Assembly: GCF_000024845.1 (NCBI RefSeq)
Contig: NC_013501.1
Span: 1,182,001-1,246,000, forward strand
Direction of reading: 5' to 3'
From: Rhodothermus marinus DSM 4252
GTDB taxonomy: Bacteria > Bacteroidota > Rhodothermia > Rhodothermales > Rhodothermaceae
DNA: 64,000 nt
Below the pieces are notes generated by a model that saw nothing but the letters and a program-made list of their open reading frames with translations, was not told the DNA's origin and did no database searches. Below are positions 17,936-26,097 of this stretch, piece after piece. Both the position numbers and the translations under genes were made by a program. The first letter of the stretch is position 1; every line of letters begins with the position of its first letter.

Positions 17936-18766
17936 ATGATCGATCGCCTGCAATCGATGTTTGCAACGTTGCGGGCCCGTGGTGAGAAGGCCATGGGCCT
18001 GTTTCTGACGAACGGGTTTCCGGATCCGGAAAGCACCCGCCCGCTGCTGGAGGTCATCGACGAGGCCGGCGCGGATTTCATCGAGCTGGGCATGCCCTTC
18101 AGCGATCCGCTGGCCGAAGGCGTGCCGATCCAGCGGGCCAGCGAGCGGGCGCTTCGGCACGGCGTGCGTCTGACCGACGCCTTCCGCACTGCCGAATGGT
18201 TCCGGGCGCGGAGCCAGACACCGCTGCTGCTCATGGGCTACGTCAACCCGATCTATCGCTACGGCTACCGGGCCTTCTGCCGCGATGCCGCCCGGGCGGG
18301 CGTGGACGGATTGATCTTGGCCGATCTGCCGCCGGAAGAAAGCAGGGCGCTGGACGAAGCCGCCCGCGAGGCGGGCCTGGCCATGGTCTATCTGATCGCC
18401 CCGAACACGCCGGACGAACGCATCCGGGCGATCGACGAGCGCGCCACCGGGTTCGTCTATGCCGTGTCGGTGACCGGCCTGACCGGGAGCCAGTTGCCCG
18501 ATCATGCGGCCGTCGAGGCCTACCTGCAGCGGGCCCGCCGCCAGGTCCGGCGTAATCCCCTGCTGGTGGGGTTTGGGATCAAATCGCACGAAGACGCCCG
18601 GCGCCTGAGCCGCCACACGGACGGCTTCATCGTGGGCTCGGCGCTGATCCGGCTGGTCGAGCGGCTCTGGGACGATCCGGCGCTTACGCCGGAGGAGCGG
18701 CTGGCGTCCGTGCGCCGGTTCGTGCATGCGCTGAAGCACGGTACGCCGGTTCAGGTGGGCACCTGA
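17936..18766 (+). CDS. trpA: Tryptophan synthase alpha chain
   Basis: TIM-barrel subunit of 276 residues that cleaves indole-3-glycerol phosphate and channels indole to TrpB. The catalytic Glu49 equivalent is Glu50 ([13 protein letters not shown]). The residue equivalent to catalytic Asp60 is Glu61 ([10 protein letters not shown]), a conservative but unusual change. The phosphate-binding segments [25 protein letters not shown] and [11 protein letters not shown] are present. The ATG at 17936 follows the palindromic repeat; the gap to trpB is 142 bases. Confidence 0.94.
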   Translation: MIDRLQSMFATLRARGEKAMGLFLTNGFPDPESTRPLLEVIDEAGADFIELGMPFSDPLAEGVPIQRASERALRHGVRLTDAFRTAEWFRARSQTPLLLMGYVNPIYRYGYRAFCRDAARAGVDGLILADLPPEESRALDEAAREAGLAMVYLIAPNTPDERIRAIDERATGFVYAVSVTGLTGSQLPDHAAVEAYLQRARRQVRRNPLLVGFGIKSHEDARRLSRHTDGFIVGSALIRLVERLWDDPALTPEERLASVRRFVHALKHGTPVQVGT

Positions 18767-18817
18767 GCCATGCGGCAACGTTCCACGCGCGTAACGCTCA
18801 CCCGACGCGAGATCGTC

Positions 18818-19927
18818 ATGCCCCGGCGCCTTGCTGTATTTTTCGGAATCACATGCCTGTCGTTTCTGCTTGGCTGCGGCAATGTGGACTACCGGCCGCT
18901 TGCCATCGGCGACAACGGCGAAATTCAGGTGGTGATCGATTCGACGCTGTGGGCCGGACCCGTCGGCGAGGCGCTGCGCATGGCGCTGGGCTATTACGTG
19001 CAAACGCTGCCCAATCCGGAGCCGTTTTTCCAATTGCGTCCCATTGAGCCGCGCATCCAGGACGATCTGGATCGCGTCAAAAAGTTCAAGAACGTGCTCT
19101 TCGTGGCGGCGCTGCGCGATTCGAGTCAGATCTCGCGACTGGTGCAGCAGGCCTTTTCGCCCGAGGCGTTGCAGGCCGTGCGTGAAGGCTCGGCGGCCGT
19201 CGTGCCCCGAGGCGACCTGTGGCGGCGGCGCCAGCTCGTCTATTTCATCGTGGCCGAGACCGATTCACAACTGGTCGAGGCGATCCGCCGGGCCACGCCG
19301 AAATTGCGGGAAGACTTCGACGAGATTGCACGCGAGCGGCTGGCCATCGAAATGTTCGAAAAGGGCCGCCAGTTCGACATCGAAGACACGCTCATGGCCC
19401 ATCATGGCTTTGCCGTGAACGTGCAGCATGACTATGTGCTGGTGTTCGACACGACGCGCTTCGTCTGGCTGCGGCGCGTATTGCCCGACACCTGGCGGAG
19501 CCTGTTTGTCTATTACGAAGAAAACGCCGATCCGGCGAAGCTGACGCCGGAATGGATCTACGCCACGCGCGACTCACTTACGCGCCGCTATCTGCAGGGC
19601 AATGCCGGGGGCTTTGTGCAGATCGACTATCGCCAACCGCTCGAGACGCGCCAGATCGACTTTCTGGGACGTTACGGCTACGAGACGCGCGGGCTCTGGC
19701 ACATGGTGACCGAACTGGACGACGGGCGACTGTTTCCGGCCGGCATGGGCGGCCCGTTTGTCAATTACTCTTTTTACGACCAGAAGAGCGGGCGCATTTA
19801 CATGATCGACGGGATGGTGTTCGCGCCCGGTTTTGAAAAACGTGAGTTTCTGCGCCAGATGGAAGTCATTGCCTATACATTCCGGACGCGCGAGGATGTG
19901 GCGTCCGAAACACCCGCTTCCCCGTAG
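18818..19927 (+). CDS. DUF4837 lipoprotein
   Basis: A 369-residue lipoprotein with the lipobox LSFLLGCG (Cys near residue 20), then the DUF4837 start [24 protein letters not shown]. The family is found in Bacteroidota and has no known function. I chose the ATG at 18818 because it gives a normal signal peptide; an ATG at 18770 would put 16 extra residues in front of it. It lies close behind trpA and just before hisG, so it is probably part of the same transcript. Confidence 0.85.
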   Translation: MPRRLAVFFGITCLSFLLGCGNVDYRPLAIGDNGEIQVVIDSTLWAGPVGEALRMALGYYVQTLPNPEPFFQLRPIEPRIQDDLDRVKKFKNVLFVAALRDSSQISRLVQQAFSPEALQAVREGSAAVVPRGDLWRRRQLVYFIVAETDSQLVEAIRRATPKLREDFDEIARERLAIEMFEKGRQFDIEDTLMAHHGFAVNVQHDYVLVFDTTRFVWLRRVLPDTWRSLFVYYEENADPAKLTPEWIYATRDSLTRRYLQGNAGGFVQIDYRQPLETRQIDFLGRYGYETRGLWHMVTELDDGRLFPAGMGGPFVNYSFYDQKSGRIYMIDGMVFAPGFEKREFLRQMEVIAYTFRTREDVASETPASP

Positions 19928-19955
19928 TCAACAACCCAAAACCACACGTTGCCCT

Positions 19956-20888
19956 ATGTCCACCGAAACGGCTACGCTGACCCGAACGGAACGACCCGAC
20001 GAACAGCCCCGCCGCGTGTTGCGGCTGGGCCTGCCCAAGGGGAGTCTGCAGCAGGCCACGCTGGAGCTGCTCGAAAAAGCCGGGTTCAAGTTCAGCGTCA
20101 GCGAACGCTCCTACTTTCCTTCGACCGACGACGAGGAGCTGAGCGCCATGCTCGTGCGCGCTCAGGAAATGGCCCGTTACGTCGAAGACGGCGTCTTCGA
20201 CGCCGGCATCACGGGCAAGGACTGGGTGATGGAGACCGGCGCCGACGTGGTCACGGTGGCCGATCTCATCTACTCGAAGCAGAGCATGCGGCCGGTGCGC
20301 TGGGTGCTGGCCGTGGCCGAGGACTCCGACATCCGCTCGGTGCAGGACCTGCAGGGCAAGCGCATCGCCACCGAGGTGGTCAACCTGACGCGGCGCTGGC
20401 TGGCCGAGCGGGGCGTGGAAGCCGAGGTGGAGTTTTCCTGGGGGGCTACCGAGGCCAAGTGCCCGGAGCTGGTGGACGCCATCGTCGAGGTGACCGAGAC
20501 GGGCGCTTCGCTGCGGGCCAACCGGCTGCGCATTCTGGAGGTGCTCATGGAGTCGAACACCCAGCTCATCGCCAACAAGCAGGCCTGGCAGGACCCCTGG
20601 AAGCGTCGCAAGATCGAAAACATCGCGATGCTGATGGAAGGGGCCATCCGGGCCGAAAACCGGGTGGGCCTGAAGATGAACGCCCGCAAGGCGGATGTTG
20701 AGAAGATCATCCGAATGCTGCCGGCCATGCGGCGGCCGACGATCTCGCCGCTGGCGGCCGACGGCGAGGAGTGGGTGGCCATCGAAACGATCATCGAAGA
20801 AAAAGAAGTGCGCCGGCTGATCCCCGAACTCAAACGCGCCGGCGCCGAGGGCATCATCGAATATCCGCTCAACAAAGTGATCCCCTGA
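19956..20888 (+). CDS. hisG: ATP phosphoribosyltransferase, long form
   Basis: First enzyme of histidine synthesis. The 310-residue product is the long, self-contained form with a C-terminal regulatory ACT-like domain ([51 protein letters not shown]), so HisZ is not needed and feedback inhibition by His is likely. Core motifs: [59 protein letters not shown]-type segment. It begins with a 20-residue polar tail. No other his gene is present nearby; it follows the DUF4837 gene by 28 bases. Confidence 0.95.
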   Translation: MSTETATLTRTERPDEQPRRVLRLGLPKGSLQQATLELLEKAGFKFSVSERSYFPSTDDEELSAMLVRAQEMARYVEDGVFDAGITGKDWVMETGADVVTVADLIYSKQSMRPVRWVLAVAEDSDIRSVQDLQGKRIATEVVNLTRRWLAERGVEAEVEFSWGATEAKCPELVDAIVEVTETGASLRANRLRILEVLMESNTQLIANKQAWQDPWKRRKIENIAMLMEGAIRAENRVGLKMNARKADVEKIIRMLPAMRRPTISPLAADGEEWVAIETIIEEKEVRRLIPELKRAGAEGIIEYPLNKVIP

Positions 20889-20961
20889 CCTGATTTCCCG
20901 GCATCATGGGGCATGTGCGCGAAACCCCATGATCCCGTCTCCTTCTTCGGGCTGGAGGCAC

Positions 20962-21052
20962 GGGCGCACACTGCGGTGCGCCCCTACCGAATGAACGACA
21001 GCGTTTGCACCATTTTCGGCATGTAGGGGCGGACACAACGGTCCGCCCCTAC
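20962..21052 (+). repeat. REPIN-like composite repeat, variant spacer
   Basis: GGGCGCAC (20962-20969) pairs with GTGCGCCC (20976-20983). GTAGGGGCGGAC (21023-21034) pairs with GTCCGCCCCTAC (21041-21052), a perfect 12-bp stem. The two palindromes match those at 9638-9715 in kind, but the spacer is different (CGAATGAACGACAGCG...). Confidence 0.85.
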
Positions 21053-21136
21053 GTGTCCACATATCATATCCAGGGGGTATTGTGCCAGCATGCCCTGTCG
21101 AATCAGCGATCACTCGCGGGCTAAATCATTATCCGG

Positions 21137-21173
21137 CAGCGGGTTGCTCCGGCGGCCCGCCGCTGTTTTTTTT
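21137..21173 (+). terminator. Stand-alone intrinsic terminator
   Basis: CAGCGG (21137-21142) pairs with CCGCTG (21160-21165), and inner CGGCG/CGCCG can also pair. Eight T follow at 21166-21173. It is about 250 bases beyond hisG, so it either ends a long 3' UTR or an unseen small transcript. Confidence 0.7.
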
Positions 21174-21209
21174 GGGAAGACGCCGGTTCGACGTACACCG
21201 GGAGCGTCG

Positions 21210-21239
21210 TTGCAATTTGCTCATCGTGTTGAGTAAATT
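21210..21239 (+). promoter_or_regulatory. Possible promoter of the small membrane protein gene
   Basis: TTGCAA at 21210-21215, an 18-base spacer, and TAAATT at 21234-21239, the same -10 hexamer as in front of xyn10A. The palindromic operator at 21230-21245 overlaps the -10. Confidence 0.4.
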
Positions 21240-21245
21240 TACTCA
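21230..21245. promoter_or_regulatory. Perfect 16-bp palindromic operator candidate
   Basis: TGAGTAAATTTACTCA is a perfect palindrome. A further copy of the half site (TTGAGTAAAA) lies at 21251-21260, about two helical turns from the first half. It overlaps a possible -10 box, so a dimeric repressor could block transcription here. The AT-rich site stands out in this GC-rich window. The cognate regulator is not identified. Confidence 0.55.
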
Positions 21246-21328
21246 GTGCATTGAGTAAAATTGAAAAGCTTCTGTTTTTTAAAGATCTGATCCAATCTCT
21301 CAGGGATCATAGACGGTTGGAGGCGGCC

Positions 21329-21586
21329 ATGACTTTTCAGGATCTGCTTCCTGTTCTGATTGCCATTGGGGTTTTTCTGGTGTTTTTGCCATTTCGCAGG
21401 ACGTTGCAGCGACTTCCAGATCGGGTAGTCTATGCGGGCCACTGGCTGGGTGTCGGAATCACGGTTTTGCTGGGCTGGCTTGAAGGTTCCACCGAAAACC
21501 TGCCGTTCCTGGTGGCCTTCTTCTGTCTGCTGTTTGTGCTGATGGTGTATCGACGGCGTCAGGATCGCGTTGCTTTATCACGATGA
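21329..21586 (+). CDS. Small unknown membrane protein
   Basis: 85 residues with two to three hydrophobic segments (LLPVLIAIGVFLVFLPF, WLGVGITVLLGWL, LPFLVAFFCLLFVLMVY) and a basic C-terminal tail. Start: ATG at 21329 with GGAGG at 21319-21323, five bases upstream; a TTG at 21251 is in frame but inside the operator region. It stands after the palindromic operator and 26 bases before the broken ABC gene, so all may form one unit. No family recognised. Confidence 0.7.
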   Translation: MTFQDLLPVLIAIGVFLVFLPFRRTLQRLPDRVVYAGHWLGVGITVLLGWLEGSTENLPFLVAFFCLLFVLMVYRRRQDRVALSR

Positions 21587-21611
21587 TCCCGAGGACGCCG
21601 GGCGCATTTGG

Positions 21612-22341
21612 ATGAAAGGCTCTTCGCTACCACGACTCCGGCTGCTGGTGCGACTCTGGCGGCGGCAGCTCGGGCGACGGCTGGCGGAAGGGCAGGGGAG
21701 GCTCGAGCGTCGCCTGTTGGAGGCGGTGGGGGGGACTGCTCGGCGTTGGAATGCTGGGCATGGGGCTGGTGCTGGACCTGGTAGCGCCCACCGAAGGACA
21801 GGTGCTGCTCGACGGTCAGGACGTGCGGCACACCACCGCCTGGAAGCGACACACGGCCGCCTATCTCGACGAGAGCTTTCTGATCCCCTTCCTGACGCCG
21901 CGTGAATATCTGACGTTCGTGGGGCAGGTGTACGGGCTGGACGAGGCTACATGCCGGGAGCGGCTGGAAGCGCTGGCGCCGTTTCTGGAGCCGGCGTTGC
22001 TGGCGGAGCGCAAGTACCTGCGCGATCTTTCGGCCGGCAATCGGCAACGGGTCGGACTGGCGGCGGCGTTGCTCGTGCAACCCCGGTTGCTGGTGCTGGA
22101 CGAGCCTTTCGAGCACCTGGATCCGGCCGCCCGTCGCCAGCTGCGGCAATTCCTGCTGGATTACCGGGAGCGGTCCGGCGCCACGATACTGTTCACGAGC
22201 CACAATCTGGAGGAGGTGTTCGGTCTGGCCCGGCGCGTGCTGGTGATGGAAGAAGGGCGGATCGTGCGCGACGTGTTTGCAGCGGATAAGACGCGGGCGG
22301 AACTGGAAGCATATTTCGCCATGGAAGCGAAGAACACGTAG
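21612..22341 (+). pseudogene. ABC transporter ATPase remnant lacking the P-loop
   Basis: From about 21780 onwards it is an ABC ATPase: APTEGQVLLDGQDV, LTPREYLTFVGQVYGL, a signature-like LSAGNRQRVGLAAALL, Walker B RLLVLDEPFEHLDPAA, and H-loop FTSHNLEEVF. The Walker A GxxGxGKST is absent; its place reads GLLGVGMLGMGLVL. A run of seven G at 21728-21734 separates two frames: with six G, an open frame from ATG 21612 would continue through to 22341 (242 codons). That upstream part (LPRLRLLVRLWRRQLGRRL, then a hydrophobic stretch) looks more like the N-terminus of an ABC-2 permease. A remnant of 196 residues can start at 21751. ATP binding is not expected. Confidence 0.65.
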
Positions 22342-22392
22342 GTGGTATCTTCGGGCCGGCACAATGGCCCGCTCCTCCAATCTCTGATTTTC

Positions 22393-22728
22393 ATGCAGAA
22401 GACGAAGCGCGTGGCGATCGGTCTGCTGGCGGCCGGGTTGCTGCTGGCCGGTTGCGGCGGGGATCGATCCGAAACAGTTGCCGTGGACAGCACGCTGGTG
22501 GACGTGTTCGTCGAACTGCACCTGCTCTCGGCCCGGCAGGCGCTGGTGGGCGACGTGACGCCCGCCTTTCGCGACTCGGTGCTGGCCCGTTACGGGCTGG
22601 ATTCGGCCACGGTGGCCCGTCGGCTGCAGCACTATGCACGGGATCCCGAAGCCTTTCGTCAGCTCTATCAGCAGATCCAGGAGCGGCTGATGCTGGAACA
22701 CTACGGGAGCGAGGCCACGCCACGGTGA
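22393..22728 (+). CDS. DUF4296 lipoprotein
   Basis: 111-residue lipoprotein, lipobox LLLAGCGG with Cys near residue 21. The DUF4296 pattern follows (DVFVELHLLSARQAL, then FRDSVLARYGLDSATV, then QIQERLMLEHY), a small Bacteroidota family of unknown function. Start: ATG at 22393, the only one that gives a signal peptide. Its stop is 7 bases from the stop of recQ on the other strand. Confidence 0.82.
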   Translation: MQKTKRVAIGLLAAGLLLAGCGGDRSETVAVDSTLVDVFVELHLLSARQALVGDVTPAFRDSVLARYGLDSATVARRLQHYARDPEAFRQLYQQIQERLMLEHYGSEATPR

Positions 22729-22735
22729 GGTGTTG

Positions 22736-24490
22736 CTACAGCTCGGAGGGGCTCCGGCGCCCGGATCGCTTCAGGCACACGTCGCAGGCGTTGCACCGCT
22801 CGGGCGCCGATTCGCCGAAGTAGGTCAGCAGAAAGTGGCGGCGGCAGCTCGTGGTGCGGGCGTAGCGGACGAGTGCTTCCAGGCGCGCTTCGGCCTGCTC
22901 GCGGGCCTGCCGCAGCAGGCGGTCGTCGATGCTCAGGCGCTGAGGGCGGGCGATTTTGAGGCGGACCAGGCGGGCGCGGTCGGACGAGAGCCAGTCGAGC
23001 AACACACGCTCCCGCAGAAAATCCAGGCCGCGGAGCAGCCGCTCGCGCTCCACCCCGGTGCGGCGGCTCAGCCGGCGCAGGCTGACCGGCCACCAGGTGG
23101 AAAAGGCGTCGGCCGGGATCGCACGCAGCAGCGCTTCGACGAAGCGGGCCAGCCGCGGGTTGTTCGTGGCTGCCGCAAAGCGTCGAAAGTCGTTCGGTGT
23201 GCCGCGCAGGCGCAGCAGCACGTAATGGGCGGGTAGCCAGATCGGCTCCCAGACTTCCTGGCGCGTGAGCAGCTCCAGCGTGTGGCGCACGGCACCCACC
23301 GGGACGCCCACGATGCGGGCGATGCGTTCGGGAGCGAACAGCACGGGATGGTTCGGACGGATGCCCACGGGCACCTGGGCCAGGCTGCAGGCCACCTCGT
23401 AGATGCGGGCCACCACGTCGCGCGCCGGATAGCTCAGGGCGATCAACTGGCGCTGCAGGTCGATGTCTTTCTCCTGAAAGAGCAGCACGGCGTAGGCTTT
23501 CTGGCCGTCGCGTCCGGCCCGACCGGCCTCCTGGTAGTAGGCTTCGAGCGATGGCGGGAGTTCGGCGTGCAGAACGAAGCGGACGTCCGCCCGGTCGATG
23601 CCCATGCCGAAGGCGCTGGTGGCGGCTACGACGCGGGCCTGTCCCTCCCGCCAGGCCCGGGAGGCGGCCGCCCGGTCGGCCGCCGACAGTCCGCCATGGT
23701 AGCAGACCGCCTCGACGCCCAGCCGCCGCAGCGTTTCGGTCCAGCGTTCGGCGCTTCGCCGCGTGGCGCAGTACAGGATGCCCGGGCCGGGCACGCCCCG
23801 GAGTACGGCTCGGACGCGTTCCGCTTTGTCGGCGGTCTCGAACACGGACCAGACCAGGTTGGGCCGGTCGAAGCCGCGCACGATGATCCGGGGGGTGCGC
23901 AGCGCCAGTTTTTCGACGATGTCCTGACGCACGCGCGGGGTGGCTGTGGCCGTGAGCGCCAGCAGCGGCGGATCGCCCAGCTGCCGACGGGCCTCGGGCA
24001 GGTGCAGGTAGGCGGGACGGAATTGCGGACCCCATTCGCTGACGCAGTGCGCTTCGTCGACGGCCAGCAGCGCCACGCGCAGCCGCCCGGCCCGTGCTTC
24101 GAAGCGGGCGGTGGTGAGCTGTTCAGGGGTTACATAAAGCAACCGATAGGCGCCGTGCTCCGCATCGATCCAGCACTGCTCGGCCGCGTGCGTCGAGAGA
24201 TGTCCGTGCAGAAAGGCGGCCGGGATGCCCCGCGCCCGGAGCCGGGCCACCTGGTCTTCGATGAGCGCAAGCAGCGGCGAGACGACCAGCGTCAGGCCGT
24301 CCAGCAGCAGGGCCGGGAGCTGGTAGCAGACCGACTTCCCGGCGCCGGTCGGGAGCACGGCCAGCACGTCCTGTCCCTGCAGCACCGCCTGGATGATCTC
24401 CCACTGGCCCGGACGAAACGCGTCGTGTCGCCAGTAGCGGCGGAGCAGCGCGCGGGCGGTCTCGTAGCGGTCGGCCGCGGCATCGCTCAT
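22736..24490 (-). CDS. recQ: RecQ-family DNA helicase
   Basis: ATP-dependent 3'-5' helicase of 584 residues for recombination and fork repair. Motifs: FRPGQWEIIQAVLQGQDVLAVLPTGAGKSVCYQLP (motif 0 and Walker A; shown in part as GAGKSVCYQLP), LLAVDEAHCVSEWG (DEAH box), TATATPRVRQDI, GMGIDRADVRFV and QEAGRAGRDGQ. The Cys-rich zinc-binding element (CRRHFLLTYFGE...CNACDVC) lies at the very C-terminus, after about 200 residues of winged-helix-like sequence; in E. coli RecQ it follows the helicase core directly. No HRDC domain is evident. Start ATG 24490, four bases after the deoC stop. Confidence 0.92.
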   Translation of the reverse strand: MSDAAADRYETARALLRRYWRHDAFRPGQWEIIQAVLQGQDVLAVLPTGAGKSVCYQLPALLLDGLTLVVSPLLALIEDQVARLRARGIPAAFLHGHLSTHAAEQCWIDAEHGAYRLLYVTPEQLTTARFEARAGRLRVALLAVDEAHCVSEWGPQFRPAYLHLPEARRQLGDPPLLALTATATPRVRQDIVEKLALRTPRIIVRGFDRPNLVWSVFETADKAERVRAVLRGVPGPGILYCATRRSAERWTETLRRLGVEAVCYHGGLSAADRAAASRAWREGQARVVAATSAFGMGIDRADVRFVLHAELPPSLEAYYQEAGRAGRDGQKAYAVLLFQEKDIDLQRQLIALSYPARDVVARIYEVACSLAQVPVGIRPNHPVLFAPERIARIVGVPVGAVRHTLELLTRQEVWEPIWLPAHYVLLRLRGTPNDFRRFAAATNNPRLARFVEALLRAIPADAFSTWWPVSLRRLSRRTGVERERLLRGLDFLRERVLLDWLSSDRARLVRLKIARPQRLSIDDRLLRQAREQAEARLEALVRYARTTSCRRHFLLTYFGESAPERCNACDVCLKRSGRRSPSEL

Positions 24491-24494
24491 GGCG

Positions 24495-25196
24495 TCAGTA
24501 GCTTTCCGGATCGGAAGCCCCGTCCTGTACCAGCGCGACCCCTGCACTGGTGCCGAGCCGGCTGGCCCCGGCGGCCACCAGCGCTTCGGCCTGCGCGCGC
24601 GTGCGGATTCCGCCCGACGCCTTCACGCCCATCCGGTCGCCCACCACCCGACGCATCAGCGCGACGTCTTCGACGGTGGCGCCTCCGCCGGCAAAGCCCG
24701 TGGACGTTTTCACGAAGTCGGCTCCGGCCTCCAGCGCCAGTCGACAGGCGGTTTCTTTTTCCGCATCGGTCAGCAGCGCCGTTTCCAGAATCACTTTCAC
24801 CAGAATCCGATCGCGTCCTGCCGGTGGCCTGGCCGCTCGGGCGACCCCCACCACGGCGCGGATGTCCTCCAGTACTTCCCGGAGCCGGCCGCTTTTCAGC
24901 AAGCCGATGTTCTGGACCATGTCGAGTTCGGCCGCGCCGTCCCGGATGGCCTGTTCGGCCTCGGCCGCTTTGATGGCCGTGCGGTTGGCTCCGAGCGGGA
25001 AGCCCACCACGGTGCAGACGGCCACCTCGCTACCCTGCAGCAGTTCGGCGGCCAGCGGCACGAAGCAGGGATTGACGCACACGGCCGCAAAGCCATAGCG
25101 GCGCGCTTCCTCGCAGAGTGTGCGGATGCGGGCTTCCGTGGTGTCGGGTTTAAGTGCCGTGTGGTCGATCAGGCGGGCGAGTTCCTGGGGCGTCAT
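24495..25196 (-). CDS. deoC: Deoxyribose-phosphate aldolase
   Basis: Class I aldolase of 233 residues cleaving deoxyribose-5-phosphate to glyceraldehyde-3-phosphate and acetaldehyde. [10 protein letters not shown] at the N-terminus, [11 protein letters not shown], the proton-relay Lys region ([14 protein letters not shown]) and the Schiff-base Lys in [19 protein letters not shown] are present, as is KASGGIRT. The ATG at 25196 gives the standard N-terminus. The gene overlaps the 3' end of mscS by 47 bases in another frame. Confidence 0.94.
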   Translation of the reverse strand: MTPQELARLIDHTALKPDTTEARIRTLCEEARRYGFAAVCVNPCFVPLAAELLQGSEVAVCTVVGFPLGANRTAIKAAEAEQAIRDGAAELDMVQNIGLLKSGRLREVLEDIRAVVGVARAARPPAGRDRILVKVILETALLTDAEKETACRLALEAGADFVKTSTGFAGGGATVEDVALMRRVVGDRMGVKASGGIRTRAQAEALVAAGASRLGTSAGVALVQDGASDPESY

Positions 25197-26097
25197 GGTC
25201 GGTCGGCGGTAGCGGTCCAAACTGCGGCGTGTCGGGCAGGGCCACCTGCACGGCCGGGTAGGCCAGCTCGATCCCGCCGTGTCGGCGGAAGGCTTCCAGA
25301 ATGCTGACCGTCAGCGCGTGCTCGGTACCCCGGCGCTTGCGCACCTCGCACAGGTAACGCAGCGTCAGCCGGATGCCGTTCTCCACGATGCGCACGTAGA
25401 CGAACGGCGTCAGGATGCTGTAATGTACGAGAAATTCCCGGGACATCTGGCGGATTTCTTCGGCCACCTGGCGTTCGACGATGGCCGTCGATTCGCGCGC
25501 GAGCGATTCCATGATGTCGCGGGCGGCCTGCCAGTCGCTCCGGAAGGTGACTGTCACCGACAGCTCGTTCCAGATGAAGCGAAAGCCCTGGGTGTAGTTG
25601 TAGACCGGATAGAGAAAGACCCAGGCGTTCGGAATGTGCACGAGCCGGCCGGTGCTCTGGTCGGCGTCCACCCAGCCGCCGATCTCCATGAGCGTGGTGC
25701 GCATGACGCGGATGTCGATCACGTCGCCGCGCACGCCGTTGATCTCGATGCGGTCGCCCTGCTGGTAGGGATGCACCAGCACGATGCGAAGCCAGCCGGC
25801 CACGCTCAGCAGGGCCTCGCGCAACGCGATGGCCAGCCCGGCGCCGACGACCGTCAGGATGGCCACCAGCTCGGCCGGACGGGGCGAAAAGATCACCAGC
25901 AGCAGCCCCATCATGACGACGGCGCCGGTGCGTCGGATCTGGCGGCTGATGCGGTAGACGCGGTCCGGATCGTCGATGCGGCGCGTGAGCAGCCGGATGC
26001 TCACGCGCACCAGGACGAAGACGATGACCAGGCCGGCCGCCGCCAGCGCGAGCCGGTAGAGCAGGTCCTGTTCCTGAAAGGAAAAAAGCTCGCTCAT
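25150..26097 (-). CDS. MscS-family mechanosensitive channel
   Basis: 315-residue small-conductance mechanosensitive channel homologue. Three membrane segments: one N-terminal ([18 protein letters not shown]), a second ([15 protein letters not shown]), then the pore-lining, Gly/Ala-rich TM3 ([25 protein letters not shown]). The cytosolic beta domain has the family pattern [19 protein letters not shown] and VHIPNAWVF. Gates solute release on hypo-osmotic shock. Its start overlaps the clc stop by four bases; its 3' end runs 47 bases into deoC. Confidence 0.9.
   Translation of the reverse strand: MSELFSFQEQDLLYRLALAAAGLVIVFVLVRVSIRLLTRRIDDPDRVYRISRQIRRTGAVVMMGLLLVIFSPRPAELVAILTVVGAGLAIALREALLSVAGWLRIVLVHPYQQGDRIEINGVRGDVIDIRVMRTTLMEIGGWVDADQSTGRLVHIPNAWVFLYPVYNYTQGFRFIWNELSVTVTFRSDWQAARDIMESLARESTAIVERQVAEEIRQMSREFLVHYSILTPFVYVRIVENGIRLTLRYLCEVRKRRGTEHALTVSILEAFRRHGGIELAYPAVQVALPDTPQFGPLPPTDHDAPGTRPPDRPHGT

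Larger units (their letters stand above)
20889..21229. other. Repeat-rich non-coding region after hisG
   Basis: About 340 bases without a gene. From left to right: a 9-bp hairpin ATCATGGGG/CCCCATGAT (20903-20933) with no T tract, a two-palindrome repeat (20962-21052), a lone intrinsic terminator (21137-21173), and the promoter/operator of the following small gene. Confidence 0.65.

Noticed and set aside
20903-20933. Hairpin just after hisG as an intrinsic terminator
   Set aside because: Perfect stem but no T tract; kept only as part of the non-coding region.
23282-24973. 563-codon open frame opposite recQ and deoC
   Set aside because: Spans two well-supported genes on the other strand and has no recognisable protein features.
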